19,811 bases of DNA from CAZZIZ01 sp964654535 (lineage in GTDB: Bacteria; Bacteroidota; Bacteroidia; Chitinophagales; UBA2359), in NCBI GenBank assembly GCA_964654535.1, contig CAZZIZ010000044.1, positions 1 through 19,811 of the forward strand, given 5' to 3'. The notes below the pieces were generated by a model, which was not told the DNA's origin, made no database searches, and saw only the letters and a list, made by a program, of their open reading frames with translations. Position numbers and translations under genes: made by a program. Shown piece by piece: positions 1-6,888 of the stretch; positions within the stretch are counted from its first letter, which is position 1, and each line of letters starts with the position of its first letter.

Positions 1-324
1 GTATAGCCTTGGACGTAAATCTTCGAAGACATACTCGCTTGAAAGTGGGAATTCAAAAAACTCACCATCTACTACTACAACCAATTGCGCCGCCTCTATA
101 ACATCACCTAAAACTCCGTGGACGTATATTTCAGTTGGATTGGTGTAAGTGGCAAAAACACGGCCATCATTGCTGATGCTTATTTCTTCTTCTGGAAGCA
201 AAGTATAATCGCTTTTTAGCTGCTCCGTAATTTCCATTGTGGTTGGGATCGGAAGCGGTGTATCGTCGTCGGCGCAGGAAGCGAATGTGAGGAGCGCGCA
301 AATGAATAATGAAAACCTCTTCAT
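1..324 (-). CDS. Small lipoprotein of unknown function, N-terminal part (3' end outside window)
   Basis: The reverse strand reads 108 codons from an ATG at 324 to the window edge with no stop, so only the N-terminal part is present. The protein begins MKRFSLFICALLTFASC, a short lipoprotein signal peptide with a lipobox ending in Cys17, followed by acidic CADDDTP, so it is probably an exported, lipid-anchored envelope protein. The remainder (residues 30-108) looks like beta-strand-rich secreted sequence, with no motif I recognise. It lies 48 bp downstream of the FG-GAP/T9SS gene on the same strand and may share its transcript, although a 9-bp inverted repeat lies between them. The lipoprotein call is well supported; the function is unknown. 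Confidence 0.75.
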   Translation of the reverse strand, partial: MKRFSLFICALLTFASCADDDTPLPIPTTMEITEQLKSDYTLLPEEEISISNDGRVFATYTNPTEIYVHGVLGDVIEAAQLVVVVDGEFFEFPLSSEYVFEDLRPRLY

Positions 325-345
325 AACTGGAAATATCCTTTCCCC

Positions 346-371
346 AAAATTAGGCGAGAAAACCTAATTTT
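346..371. repeat. Perfect 9-bp inverted repeat between two minus-strand genes
   Basis: AAAATTAGG (346-354) and CCTAATTTT (363-371) are exact reverse complements separated by 8 bp. They lie directly after the stop codon of the FG-GAP gene and before the lipoprotein gene. The T-rich 3' arm on either strand could make a weak bidirectional terminator or processing hairpin, but the stem is AT-rich and there is no long U tract after it. The pairing is seen; the role is a guess. Confidence 0.35.
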
Positions 372-372
372 C

Positions 373-1746
373 TTAATCTGTGACCACTAGCTTAGTCGGC
401 GCGACAATTACATCCTCTGACGACACTCTTACGAAGTAAACACCTCTTGGCAAATCACTGGTATCAAGAGAGTATTGAGCAACATTAGTGGAAGCGTTCT
501 TCACCAAGAAACCCATTTGATTGAAAACATTGAGCTCCCAAATAGCAGGGTAAGGAAAGTTAATGATTGAAAAATTGTTACTCGGATTTGGCGATACTCG
601 AATACTGAGGTCATTCACATATTCTATTGCCGAAGCAGAACCAAGATTGAGATGCCAATCAAAATTGAAACCGTCGGTCATCAATACATCCATAAGACCG
701 TCCTGATTGATATCAGTTAGTACAATACGATCTCGGGTGTCAACGTCGTCTGAAACATCTTCTGAAAAGAAGATGCTGTATGGACCAGTAAATGACATAT
801 CACCCATATTCTCGTACCAGCCTCCTTGAATTTCATAGGAGTTAAAAACGATATCAAAATCACCGTCTAGATCTAAATCGGCCAACTCGAAGCGATCGAT
901 TCCGTTTATTCCAGTGATTAATGGAATCTTCTCATCAAAGACTATATCACTATTGCTTTCGTGGAAATAAATAGTTCCCTCATCGGTACGAGAAATCAAA
1001 AGATCTTTGTAACCATCAGAGTTGAAGTCTATCAAATGCGAGTCCATATCCTCATAAGGGAATAAGTCAGCGTAAGTAGAATCGATTATATGCCCTTCAG
1101 CGTAATCCCCATCATCGTCCTGACTGAAATACATTAGACCATCATCTGCAGAGTAGGTGATTAGATCGAGCTTATCAAATGGTTGAAGATCGGTAAGGAC
1201 GCTTTCAAAAAAATTCGGTCGGCCACTCGTATTGGCACCTGCTGTGTATTCGAACTCGCCATTTCCGTTGTTACGCAGAAAAGTCATTCCAGTCTTTTGA
1301 GTAATTATTATGTCATCTCTACTATCTAAATTAACATCAGCAAAAGTTATAACTCCATTTGCAATAGTCAACTCTATGGGTTCATCGAAAGTCCCTCCTC
1401 CCAGATTTCGTTGCCAAGTGGTTGGATCAAATGGGCCATTGTACACTATATCGACGCGACCATCATCATCAACATCAAACGCTTTTAGCTCGAAAGCCGA
1501 TATGCTTTCTTGAATCACTATCTTCTCAGCAAATGACCCTCCAAGGTTCTGATAAAATGATAAGTCCCGGATAGTCGCGTCAAACGTAATTACATCAGGA
1601 TAACCATTTCCTGTAAAATCATCAGCTACAATAGATTGTATAAAACCTATTGTCCCGGTTTCTATATTGGCTTCGCTGAATTGAACACTCTGAGCACTCG
1701 ATAGTAAAGAGCAACTAAGTAGAAGTAGAAAAATTAGTGTACGCAT
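373..1746 (-). CDS. Secreted FG-GAP/VCBS repeat protein with T9SS type A sorting domain
   Basis: This is a 457-residue exported protein. Residues 1-19 form a signal peptide (MRTLIFLLLLSCSLLSSAQ). The body carries calcium-loop-like FG-GAP/VCBS repeats of the DxDxDGxxD type at about 42-51, 91-99 (DVDDDGRVD), 137-145, 240-248 (DFNSDGYKD), 290-298 (DLDLDGDFD) and 345-353 (DINQDGLMD). Such repeats usually build a beta-propeller on the cell surface. Residues about 380-457 match a T9SS type A C-terminal sorting domain: a VSPNPSNN start, a strand with LNVFNQMG, then DLPRGVYFVRV. The protein should therefore cross the outer membrane through the type IX system and be surface-attached or released. Ligand or substrate is unknown. 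The ATG start is set by the signal peptide. It is followed on the same strand by the lipoprotein gene. Confidence 0.88.
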   Translation of the reverse strand: MRTLIFLLLLSCSLLSSAQSVQFSEANIETGTIGFIQSIVADDFTGNGYPDVITFDATIRDLSFYQNLGGSFAEKIVIQESISAFELKAFDVDDDGRVDIVYNGPFDPTTWQRNLGGGTFDEPIELTIANGVITFADVNLDSRDDIIITQKTGMTFLRNNGNGEFEYTAGANTSGRPNFFESVLTDLQPFDKLDLITYSADDGLMYFSQDDDGDYAEGHIIDSTYADLFPYEDMDSHLIDFNSDGYKDLLISRTDEGTIYFHESNSDIVFDEKIPLITGINGIDRFELADLDLDGDFDIVFNSYEIQGGWYENMGDMSFTGPYSIFFSEDVSDDVDTRDRIVLTDINQDGLMDVLMTDGFNFDWHLNLGSASAIEYVNDLSIRVSPNPSNNFSIINFPYPAIWELNVFNQMGFLVKNASTNVAQYSLDTSDLPRGVYFVRVSSEDVIVAPTKLVVTD

Positions 1747-1830
1747 CTGCTCAATTTACAAAAATGTTTATTCAAATATTGGAATGATACATCTGTATGG
1801 TCAGCCTAATGTCAATTGTCATTTCTCTAC

Positions 1831-2066
1831 GCGTGAGGGATAGAGGGGTTTGTCTAAGCTCCTGTTGTTGTGAACAAGAAGTGAGTTTACCGCTTGCGGT
1901 AGAAACGAACTTTGTTCTCAACAGATCAGAGCGAGCCCCGAAAGCCCGACCCCGAACCCAAACTGTTGGTTCGTGGGGACACGAACCAATAATTTTGGGT
2001 GAGTGGGGCACGCCCAATCCAATCAAAATTGGGCACGCCCAATCCAATCAAAATTGGGCACGCCCA
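1831..2066 (+). repeat. Structured intergenic repeat, copy 1 (with extended tail)
   Basis: This copy begins with GCGTGAGGGATAGAGG (1831-1846), has a middle box AAAGCCCGACCCCGAAC (1941-1957) and ends in GGGGCACGCCCA-type tails (to 2066). Two hairpins fill the spaces. The first pairs CTGTTG (1862-1867) with CAACAG (1919-1924), GAACAA (1872-1877) with TTGTTC (1912-1917), and has an inner palindrome ACCGCTTGCGGT (1889-1900). The second pairs CCCAAA (1957-1962) with TTTTGGG (1993-1999) and TTGGTTCGT (1966-1974) with ACGAACCAA (1981-1989). The element fills the gap between the 5' end of the FG-GAP gene and the 3' end of the queuosine transporter gene. An open reading frame runs through it, but its translation only reflects the repeat. 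It could be a small RNA, a mobile repeat, or both. Confidence 0.8.
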
Positions 2067-2070
2067 AACA
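2011..2070. repeat. 25-bp tandem repeat (about 2.4 units) in the tail of repeat copy 1
   Basis: The unit CGCCCAATCC/AATCAAAATT/GGGCA occurs exactly twice (2011-2035 and 2036-2060) and is followed by a partial third unit (2061-2070). Each unit is self-complementary, CCCAAT pairing with ATTGGG, so the array can form serial small hairpins. It ends 3 bp before the stop codon (2074-2076) of the minus-strand transporter gene, so it would lie at the start of that gene's 3' untranslated region. It looks like a slippage expansion of the element's conserved GGGCACGCCCA end. Confidence 0.85.
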
Positions 2071-2073
2071 AAA

Positions 2074-2853
2074 TCAACTTTGCCTAGCAGCTTCTCTCAT
2101 CTCCTCCGCCAATTCCTTACCCAAGTATTTATCAATCAACCAATGCATCAAATAAATAAGCGGTAAGAGTAAAATGGCCATCAAAACTTTGTAGCCGTAG
2201 TTAACCGTGCTGACCGCCAGAAACAAACTAGTAGGCCAAGCTTCGGGACTTAAAACGAATGCGATGTAGATAACGACGTAACTATCGATGCCTTGAGAAA
2301 CGATGGTAGAAATCAGGGCGCGCAGCCACACCTTTCCTTCGCCAGTAACACTGCGCACTTTTTGAAAGATAGAGGCATCGACAATTTGTCCTACCAAAAA
2401 AGCAACCAGTGAACCACCGATAATCCAAAGACCTTGACCAAAAATACTGGCGAATGCTGCTTGTCTATCTACAATGCCTCGCTCGGCGGCTGAACCTACC
2501 CACCACTCTGCAGGCGCTAATTGAATGGCGGCGAAAATCATAGCAAAGGCGTAAATAATGAGCAGCACCGTGAAATAGGATAAAAAGCGCACGCCTCTCT
2601 TTCCGAAATACTCATTGATGACGTCGGTCATAACGAAGACCACCGGCCAGAGTAAAACGCCAGCTGTAAAACTGAGCGAGCCTTGTTGTCCAAACAGATT
2701 CCAGTTGAAGGGTTCCCAGCCAAGGGTGTCTTCCAGCGCGAAAATTTTAACCCCAATCATTTCTGCAATTAGGGCGTTGGCTATAAAAAATCCACCCAGC
2801 ACGATGAAGAGGATTAATCCTCGGTTTTTTAAACTAAAGGAGGTTGTGGGCAT
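2074..2853 (-). CDS. yhhQ: Queuosine precursor transporter (VUT/YhhQ family)
   Basis: This is a 259-residue inner-membrane protein with about six hydrophobic segments (roughly 12-36, 62-80, 90-112, 135-155, 173-200 and 205-240, counted from the chosen ATG). The family signature is clear in SFTAGVLLWPVVFVMTDVIN followed by EYFGKRGVRFLSY, typical of the VUT family (COG1738, formerly DUF165). Members import queuosine precursors such as preQ0 or preQ1 for tRNA modification; the exact substrate here is not shown. I chose the ATG at 2853 (MPTTSFSLKNRG). An in-frame TTG at 2871 would add six residues but lies within 30 bp of the divergent rnhA start and is less likely. The gene is transcribed away from rnhA, and its stop lies 8 bp from the end of repeat copy 1. 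Confidence 0.88.
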   Translation of the reverse strand: MPTTSFSLKNRGLILFIVLGGFFIANALIAEMIGVKIFALEDTLGWEPFNWNLFGQQGSLSFTAGVLLWPVVFVMTDVINEYFGKRGVRFLSYFTVLLIIYAFAMIFAAIQLAPAEWWVGSAAERGIVDRQAAFASIFGQGLWIIGGSLVAFLVGQIVDASIFQKVRSVTGEGKVWLRALISTIVSQGIDSYVVIYIAFVLSPEAWPTSLFLAVSTVNYGYKVLMAILLLPLIYLMHWLIDKYLGKELAEEMREAARQS

Positions 2854-2897
2854 CGTATTAAAGTTAAGCAAAAGAAAGATTCAAGTATTTTAGCGCA

Positions 2898-3371
2898 GTG
2901 ATAGAAATTTATACAGATGGCAGTGCTAGGGGTAATCCGGGGCCGGGAGGCTTCGGAGTAATCTTGCGTTCGGGCAAACATTACAAAGAGTTGTCGGAGG
3001 GCTATCGTCATACCACCAACAACCGGATGGAACTCTTGGCGGTGATCGTGGCTTTGGAGGCAATTAAGAAAGAGGGCGCAGATGTTGTTGTAACCAGCGA
3101 CTCGAAGTATGTTGTCGACGCGGTGAATAAAGAGTGGGTTTTCAACTGGGAAAAAAAGAACTTTGCTAAAAAGAAGAACCCCGATCTATGGAAGCGCTTC
3201 TTGCTGATCTATAGAAAGCACAAGGTGCGGATGGTCTGGATAAAAGGTCACAACGACCATCCCATGAACGAGCGCTGCGATGAACTGGCGGTGGAAGCTT
3301 CGTATTTCGAGAATAAGCCTGCCGATGCCTATTACGAGTCCTCGAATCCCGATACCCCCACCCTTCTATAG
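2898..3371 (+). CDS. rnhA: Ribonuclease HI
   Basis: This 157-residue protein cuts the RNA strand of RNA-DNA hybrids, for example R-loops and lagging-strand primers. The DEDD catalytic residues are visible: Asp7 in IYTDGSARGNPGPGG, Glu45 in NNRMELLAV, Asp68 in TSDSKYVVDAV and Asp128 in CDELAVEA, with the catalytic His118 in WIKGHNDHP. The basic stretch KKNFAKKKNPDLWKRF (about 86-101) fits the basic protrusion that grips the hybrid. Length is normal for the family plus a short C-terminal tail. The start is GTG at 2898, which puts Asp7 at its usual distance from the N terminus. It is divergent from the queuosine transporter with only 44 bp between the starts, so both promoters must overlap in that gap or in coding sequence. 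Confidence 0.93.
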   Translation: MIEIYTDGSARGNPGPGGFGVILRSGKHYKELSEGYRHTTNNRMELLAVIVALEAIKKEGADVVVTSDSKYVVDAVNKEWVFNWEKKNFAKKKNPDLWKRFLLIYRKHKVRMVWIKGHNDHPMNERCDELAVEASYFENKPADAYYESSNPDTPTLL

Positions 3372-3391
3372 GTATTCCAATGGGCAAATAT

Positions 3392-3425
3392 TTTGGGCGA
3401 ACAGCCTTTTCAAGCACTATTTTTG
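3392..3425 (+). promoter_or_regulatory. Putative Bacteroidota-type promoter of the thrAB operon
   Basis: TATTTTTG at 3418-3425 is a perfect match to the Bacteroidota -7 box TAnnTTTG, and TTTG at 3392-3395 lies 22 bp upstream as a candidate -33 box, close to the usual spacing. Transcription would begin about 25 bases before the thrA GTG. No threonine/isoleucine-rich leader peptide is visible in this gap, so E. coli-style attenuation is not indicated. Confidence 0.5.
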
Positions 3426-3456
3426 TTGGTGATATAGTATAAGCGAATCCCCTATT

Positions 3457-5901
3457 GTGAAAGTTTTAAAATTTGGAGGTAGCTCCGTTGCAAATGCCGA
3501 GCGAATCCGCTTGGTTAAAAACATTGTACTAGACAAAGCTGCTGAATCGAAACCACTTATTGTTGTAGTGAGCGCCCTTGGAGGTGTAACCGACGCGCTC
3601 TTGAATCTTGGTACCGCAGCATCTCGCGGTCAAGGTTTCAAACCGGCACTTGCAGAATTGGAACAAAAACACATTGATACTGCCAAAGAACTTTTAGGCG
3701 GTGCACACGAAAATTTACTTCCATTCTTAAAAGAACAATTTGCGGAGCTATCGAAGCTTCTTCAGGGAATTCTTTTGGTGGAAGAAATTTCACCGCGCTT
3801 ATTGGATAGCTTGGCTAGTAAAGGTGAGCTGCTTTCTTCTTATATCATCGCTCAGTTTATTTCAAAAGACAAACCTGACTTGGAATGGTTGGATTCTAGA
3901 AAAATTATAAACACCGATAGCAACTATACCTACGCCAAAGTCAACTTCGAAAAAACCAATGCAAATATTTCGAGCAGGATCGGAGACGCTGCAGTTTATT
4001 TGATGGGTGGCTTTATTGCTTCTAATGATGAAGGGACAACCACTACTTTGGGTAGAGGCGGTTCAGATTATTCGGCAGCAATAATGGCCGCTGGTGCAAA
4101 CGCCGAGGAATTGGAAATATGGACGGATGTAAACGGCGTTATGACCGCCGATCCACGTAAAGTAAAAAAGGCTTATTCCATTGACAATATGACTTACGTT
4201 GAAGCAATGGAAATGTCGCACTTCGGAGCGAAGGTCATTCACCCGCCAACCATACAACCGGTGTTGGACAAACAGATTCCGATACGCATAAAAAACACTT
4301 TCGAACCTGAGTTTCCAGGAACATTTATCAATGCTGAAATAACTGGCTCCGAACCTGTTAAAGGAATTTCTTCCATTAACGAAATTGCGCTGGTCAATGT
4401 AAGTGGTAGTGGTTTAGTAGGAATGAAAGGTTTTGCAGGAAGGCTTTTCAATGCGCTTGGTAGAGGAGGCGTGAACATTGTTTTGATTACCCAGGCTTCC
4501 TCAGAACATAGTATTTGCTTTGCTACCAAACCGAGTGATACAGCTTTGGCGAGGAAGGTCATTGAATCGGAATTTGAATTGGAGCAAAAGGCGGGTTTGG
4601 TCGATGCAGTGGAAATAGATTCCGATCTGGCTATTGTGGCGATGGTAGGGGCGAATATGAAAAACACACCTGGGATCAGCGGAAGAATGATGTCTGCTCT
4701 GGGTAAAAACGGTATCAACATTTACTCTATCGCACAAGGATCGAGTGAACTAAATATATCCGTTGTTATTCACCAAGACGATGTGCGCAAAGCCGTGGGT
4801 GCTTTGCACCAAACTTTCTTCGACGCCAAAACCAAAACTTCGAACCTCTTTTTCGTTGGTATAGGTTTGATTGGTGGTACACTTTTGAAGCAGATTGAAA
4901 AACAAAGAGACTATTTAAAAAGTAAACACAATCTTGAGTTCAACATTATTGGCATAGCCAATAGTCGTCAAATGCTATTTGACGAAAATGGTATCGATAT
5001 AAACACCTTTGATTCTGCTCTCCAAGCGAAGGGAGAAAAGGCGGACCTGTCTTCATTTGTAGATAAAATGATCGCGCTGAATTTACCCAACAGTATATTC
5101 GTAGAAAACACCGCGAGTCAAGCACCTATTGAATTTTACAACAAAATATTGGACAACAGTATTTCCATAACCACGGCCAACAAGGTTGCCAACTCGGGAA
5201 GCATGGAGTCCTACCGCCAATTGAGAGACATAGCAGACAAGCGCGGCGTAAAACTATTTTACGAAACCAACGTGGGTGCAGGCCTGCCGGTCATAAATTC
5301 TTTGAACGATTTGTTGCGCAGTGGTGACGACATTGTAAAAATAGAAGCGGTGCTTTCTGGTTCTCTTTCATTTATTTTCAATTCCTTCACGCCAGGCACT
5401 TGCTTTTGCGATATCGTAAAACTGGCCAAAGAAAAAGGATACACCGAACCCGATCCGCGCGATGATCTAAGTGGAAAAGATGTGGCTCGCAAGGCTTTAA
5501 TACTTTGTCGTGAAATGGGTCTAGCTTTGGAGATGAGCGATATAAAAGTTGAGAATATATTGCCACAAGCTTGCGCCGATGCGCCTACTGTTGAGGCCTT
5601 TTTTGAAGAGCTTGAGAAATATGATTTGGAATTTGATAAAATGCGCGACGAAGCGAAGGCTGAAGGCAAGGTACTCCGCTTGTTGGCAACAATCGAAAAC
5701 GGCGAAGCCGCCGTTGGCCTGAAAGCCGTTGGCGAAGAAAACCCTTTTCACGGTTTACAAGGTGCAGACAATATGATTTCTTTCACCACTTCGCGATACA
5801 ACGAGCGTCCCTTAGTTGTTAAAGGCCCAGGCGCAGGAGCGGAAGTAACGGCTGCCGGTGTTTTTGCCGAGATCATAACCATTAGCAAATACCTTACATG
5901 A
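3457..5901 (+). CDS. thrA: Bifunctional aspartate kinase / homoserine dehydrogenase I
   Basis: This 814-residue fusion carries out steps 1 and 3 of threonine synthesis: phosphorylation of aspartate and reduction of aspartate semialdehyde to homoserine. The kinase part (about 1-295) has KFGGSS (5-10), TTLGRGGSD (196-204) and TDVNGVMTADPR (223-234). Two ACT-type regulatory domains follow (about 305-455), the expected site of feedback by threonine. The dehydrogenase part (about 462-814) has the nucleotide loop GIGLIGG (468-474), TANK with Lys576, and DDLSGKDVARK with Asp675 and Lys679, which correspond to catalytic Asp219 and Lys223 of the yeast enzyme. Length matches E. coli ThrA. The start is GTG at 3457. 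The stop overlaps the thrB start (ATGA), indicating coupled translation. Confidence 0.96.
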   Translation: MKVLKFGGSSVANAERIRLVKNIVLDKAAESKPLIVVVSALGGVTDALLNLGTAASRGQGFKPALAELEQKHIDTAKELLGGAHENLLPFLKEQFAELSKLLQGILLVEEISPRLLDSLASKGELLSSYIIAQFISKDKPDLEWLDSRKIINTDSNYTYAKVNFEKTNANISSRIGDAAVYLMGGFIASNDEGTTTTLGRGGSDYSAAIMAAGANAEELEIWTDVNGVMTADPRKVKKAYSIDNMTYVEAMEMSHFGAKVIHPPTIQPVLDKQIPIRIKNTFEPEFPGTFINAEITGSEPVKGISSINEIALVNVSGSGLVGMKGFAGRLFNALGRGGVNIVLITQASSEHSICFATKPSDTALARKVIESEFELEQKAGLVDAVEIDSDLAIVAMVGANMKNTPGISGRMMSALGKNGINIYSIAQGSSELNISVVIHQDDVRKAVGALHQTFFDAKTKTSNLFFVGIGLIGGTLLKQIEKQRDYLKSKHNLEFNIIGIANSRQMLFDENGIDINTFDSALQAKGEKADLSSFVDKMIALNLPNSIFVENTASQAPIEFYNKILDNSISITTANKVANSGSMESYRQLRDIADKRGVKLFYETNVGAGLPVINSLNDLLRSGDDIVKIEAVLSGSLSFIFNSFTPGTCFCDIVKLAKEKGYTEPDPRDDLSGKDVARKALILCREMGLALEMSDIKVENILPQACADAPTVEAFFEELEKYDLEFDKMRDEAKAEGKVLRLLATIENGEAAVGLKAVGEENPFHGLQGADNMISFTTSRYNERPLVVKGPGAGAEVTAAGVFAEIITISKYLT

Positions 5902-6824
5902 GTTCTGTTACTTCATTTGCACCAGCTAGCGTCGGTAACCTGACCGTTGGCTTTGACGTATTGGGAATGGCTTTGCCGAGTCCAGGCGACAAGGTTACGG
6001 CTACACTCAACGACTTGAATGAAGTGCGCATAACAAATATTGATGGAGACCAAGGCAAACTACCTCGTGAGGCAGAAAAAAACACCGCAGGATTTGCAGT
6101 GCAACTTTTGCTCAAAGCAATGGATTCTAATCAAGGGATTGATTTAGAAATCATAAAAGGAATTTCGCTAGGCAGCGGAATGGGTTCCTCGGCAGCTTCT
6201 GCAGTTGCCGCTCTGTATGCAGCCAATGAAGTCTTAGGAAAACCATTTACAAAAAAAGAACTTTGTGCCTTTTCAATTGAGGCGGAAGGAATAGCCAGCG
6301 GGCATCCTCACGGCGACAATACTATTCCCTCAATGATGGGCGGAATAGTTTTAATGAATTACGAAGATGAGTTGTCGGTTATCGAGTTACCTGTTCCAGA
6401 TAATCTCTGGTGCGGAGTACTAGATCCCGACTTACAAATATTTACCAAAGAAGCCAGATCAGTTTTACCAAAGTCATATTCGCAAGGAGACGTTGTTACC
6501 CAAGTAGGGCGAATGGGGACTTTCATTACTGGCTTGTTTAAGGAAGATTATGATCTCTTGGTTAAGGGTCTACGCGATTTGGTAGCCGAACCTTATAGAG
6601 CGAAATTACTCCCCCACTTTGAGGCGGTAAAAAGTGCTGCATTGAGCAAAGGAGCCATTTCTTGCGGCATTTCGGGTTCTGGTCCTGCGATTTATATGTT
6701 TGCGCTCAGCAAAAATGACCTCGAACCAGCCCTAAATGCCTCACAATCAGTGTTCATGGAAAATGGCATTAATTGTGCTTTCCATTTAGGGAAGGTAAAT
6801 CAACAGGGAGCCATTACACTTTAA
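5898..6824 (+). CDS. thrB: Homoserine kinase
   Basis: This 308-residue GHMP-family kinase phosphorylates homoserine to O-phosphohomoserine, the substrate of ThrC. The N terminus FAPASVGNLTVGFDVLG (7-23) is typical of ThrB. The ATP phosphate loop is LGSGMGSSAASAVAA (91-105), and the C-terminal glycine motif is SCGISGSGPAIYMFA (255-269). The ATG lies inside the last codons of thrA (4-bp overlap), so the two are translationally coupled and share a promoter. The next gene, 64 bp downstream on the same strand, is not thrC but a DUF1573/vWA gene. A short hairpin (AACGCT 6824-6829 with AGCGTT 6835-6840) follows the stop but lacks a U tract, so read-through into the next gene is likely. Confidence 0.95.
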   Translation: MSSVTSFAPASVGNLTVGFDVLGMALPSPGDKVTATLNDLNEVRITNIDGDQGKLPREAEKNTAGFAVQLLLKAMDSNQGIDLEIIKGISLGSGMGSSAASAVAALYAANEVLGKPFTKKELCAFSIEAEGIASGHPHGDNTIPSMMGGIVLMNYEDELSVIELPVPDNLWCGVLDPDLQIFTKEARSVLPKSYSQGDVVTQVGRMGTFITGLFKEDYDLLVKGLRDLVAEPYRAKLLPHFEAVKSAALSKGAISCGISGSGPAIYMFALSKNDLEPALNASQSVFMENGINCAFHLGKVNQQGAITL

Positions 6825-6869
6825 ACGCTAATTCAGCGTTAACATTTGAGGTGTAAGGCCGTCAAATAA

Positions 6870-6888
6870 TGGGTTAATATTAATCCCA
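6870..6888. promoter_or_regulatory. Dyad symmetric site directly before the vWA gene start
   Basis: TGGGTTAATATTAATCCCA fills the 19 bases immediately upstream of the ATG at 6889. TGGG pairs with CCCA and TTAA with TTAA, with one unpaired T. It could be a protein-binding dyad or a weak hairpin that covers the ribosome-binding region. Only the symmetry is seen; no regulator is known. Confidence 0.3.

Noticed and set aside
2011..2070. CRISPR array
   Set aside because: The units are directly abutting 25-bp tandem copies without spacers, and no cas gene is present.
1797..2087. A 96-codon open reading frame, plus strand
   Set aside because: It runs through repeat copy 1 and its 25-bp tandem tail; the predicted protein (RVRDRG..., repeated PNPIKIGHAQS-like ends) only reflects the repeat.
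2854..2871. TTG start adding six residues to the queuosine transporter
   Set aside because: A better ATG follows six codons later and gives a normal family N terminus; the TTG is very close to the divergent rnhA start.
3380..3442. A 20-codon open reading frame upstream of thrA, considered as an attenuation leader peptide
   Set aside because: It contains only scattered Thr and Ile codons, no run; the likely promoter box lies inside it, and no terminator/antiterminator pair follows.
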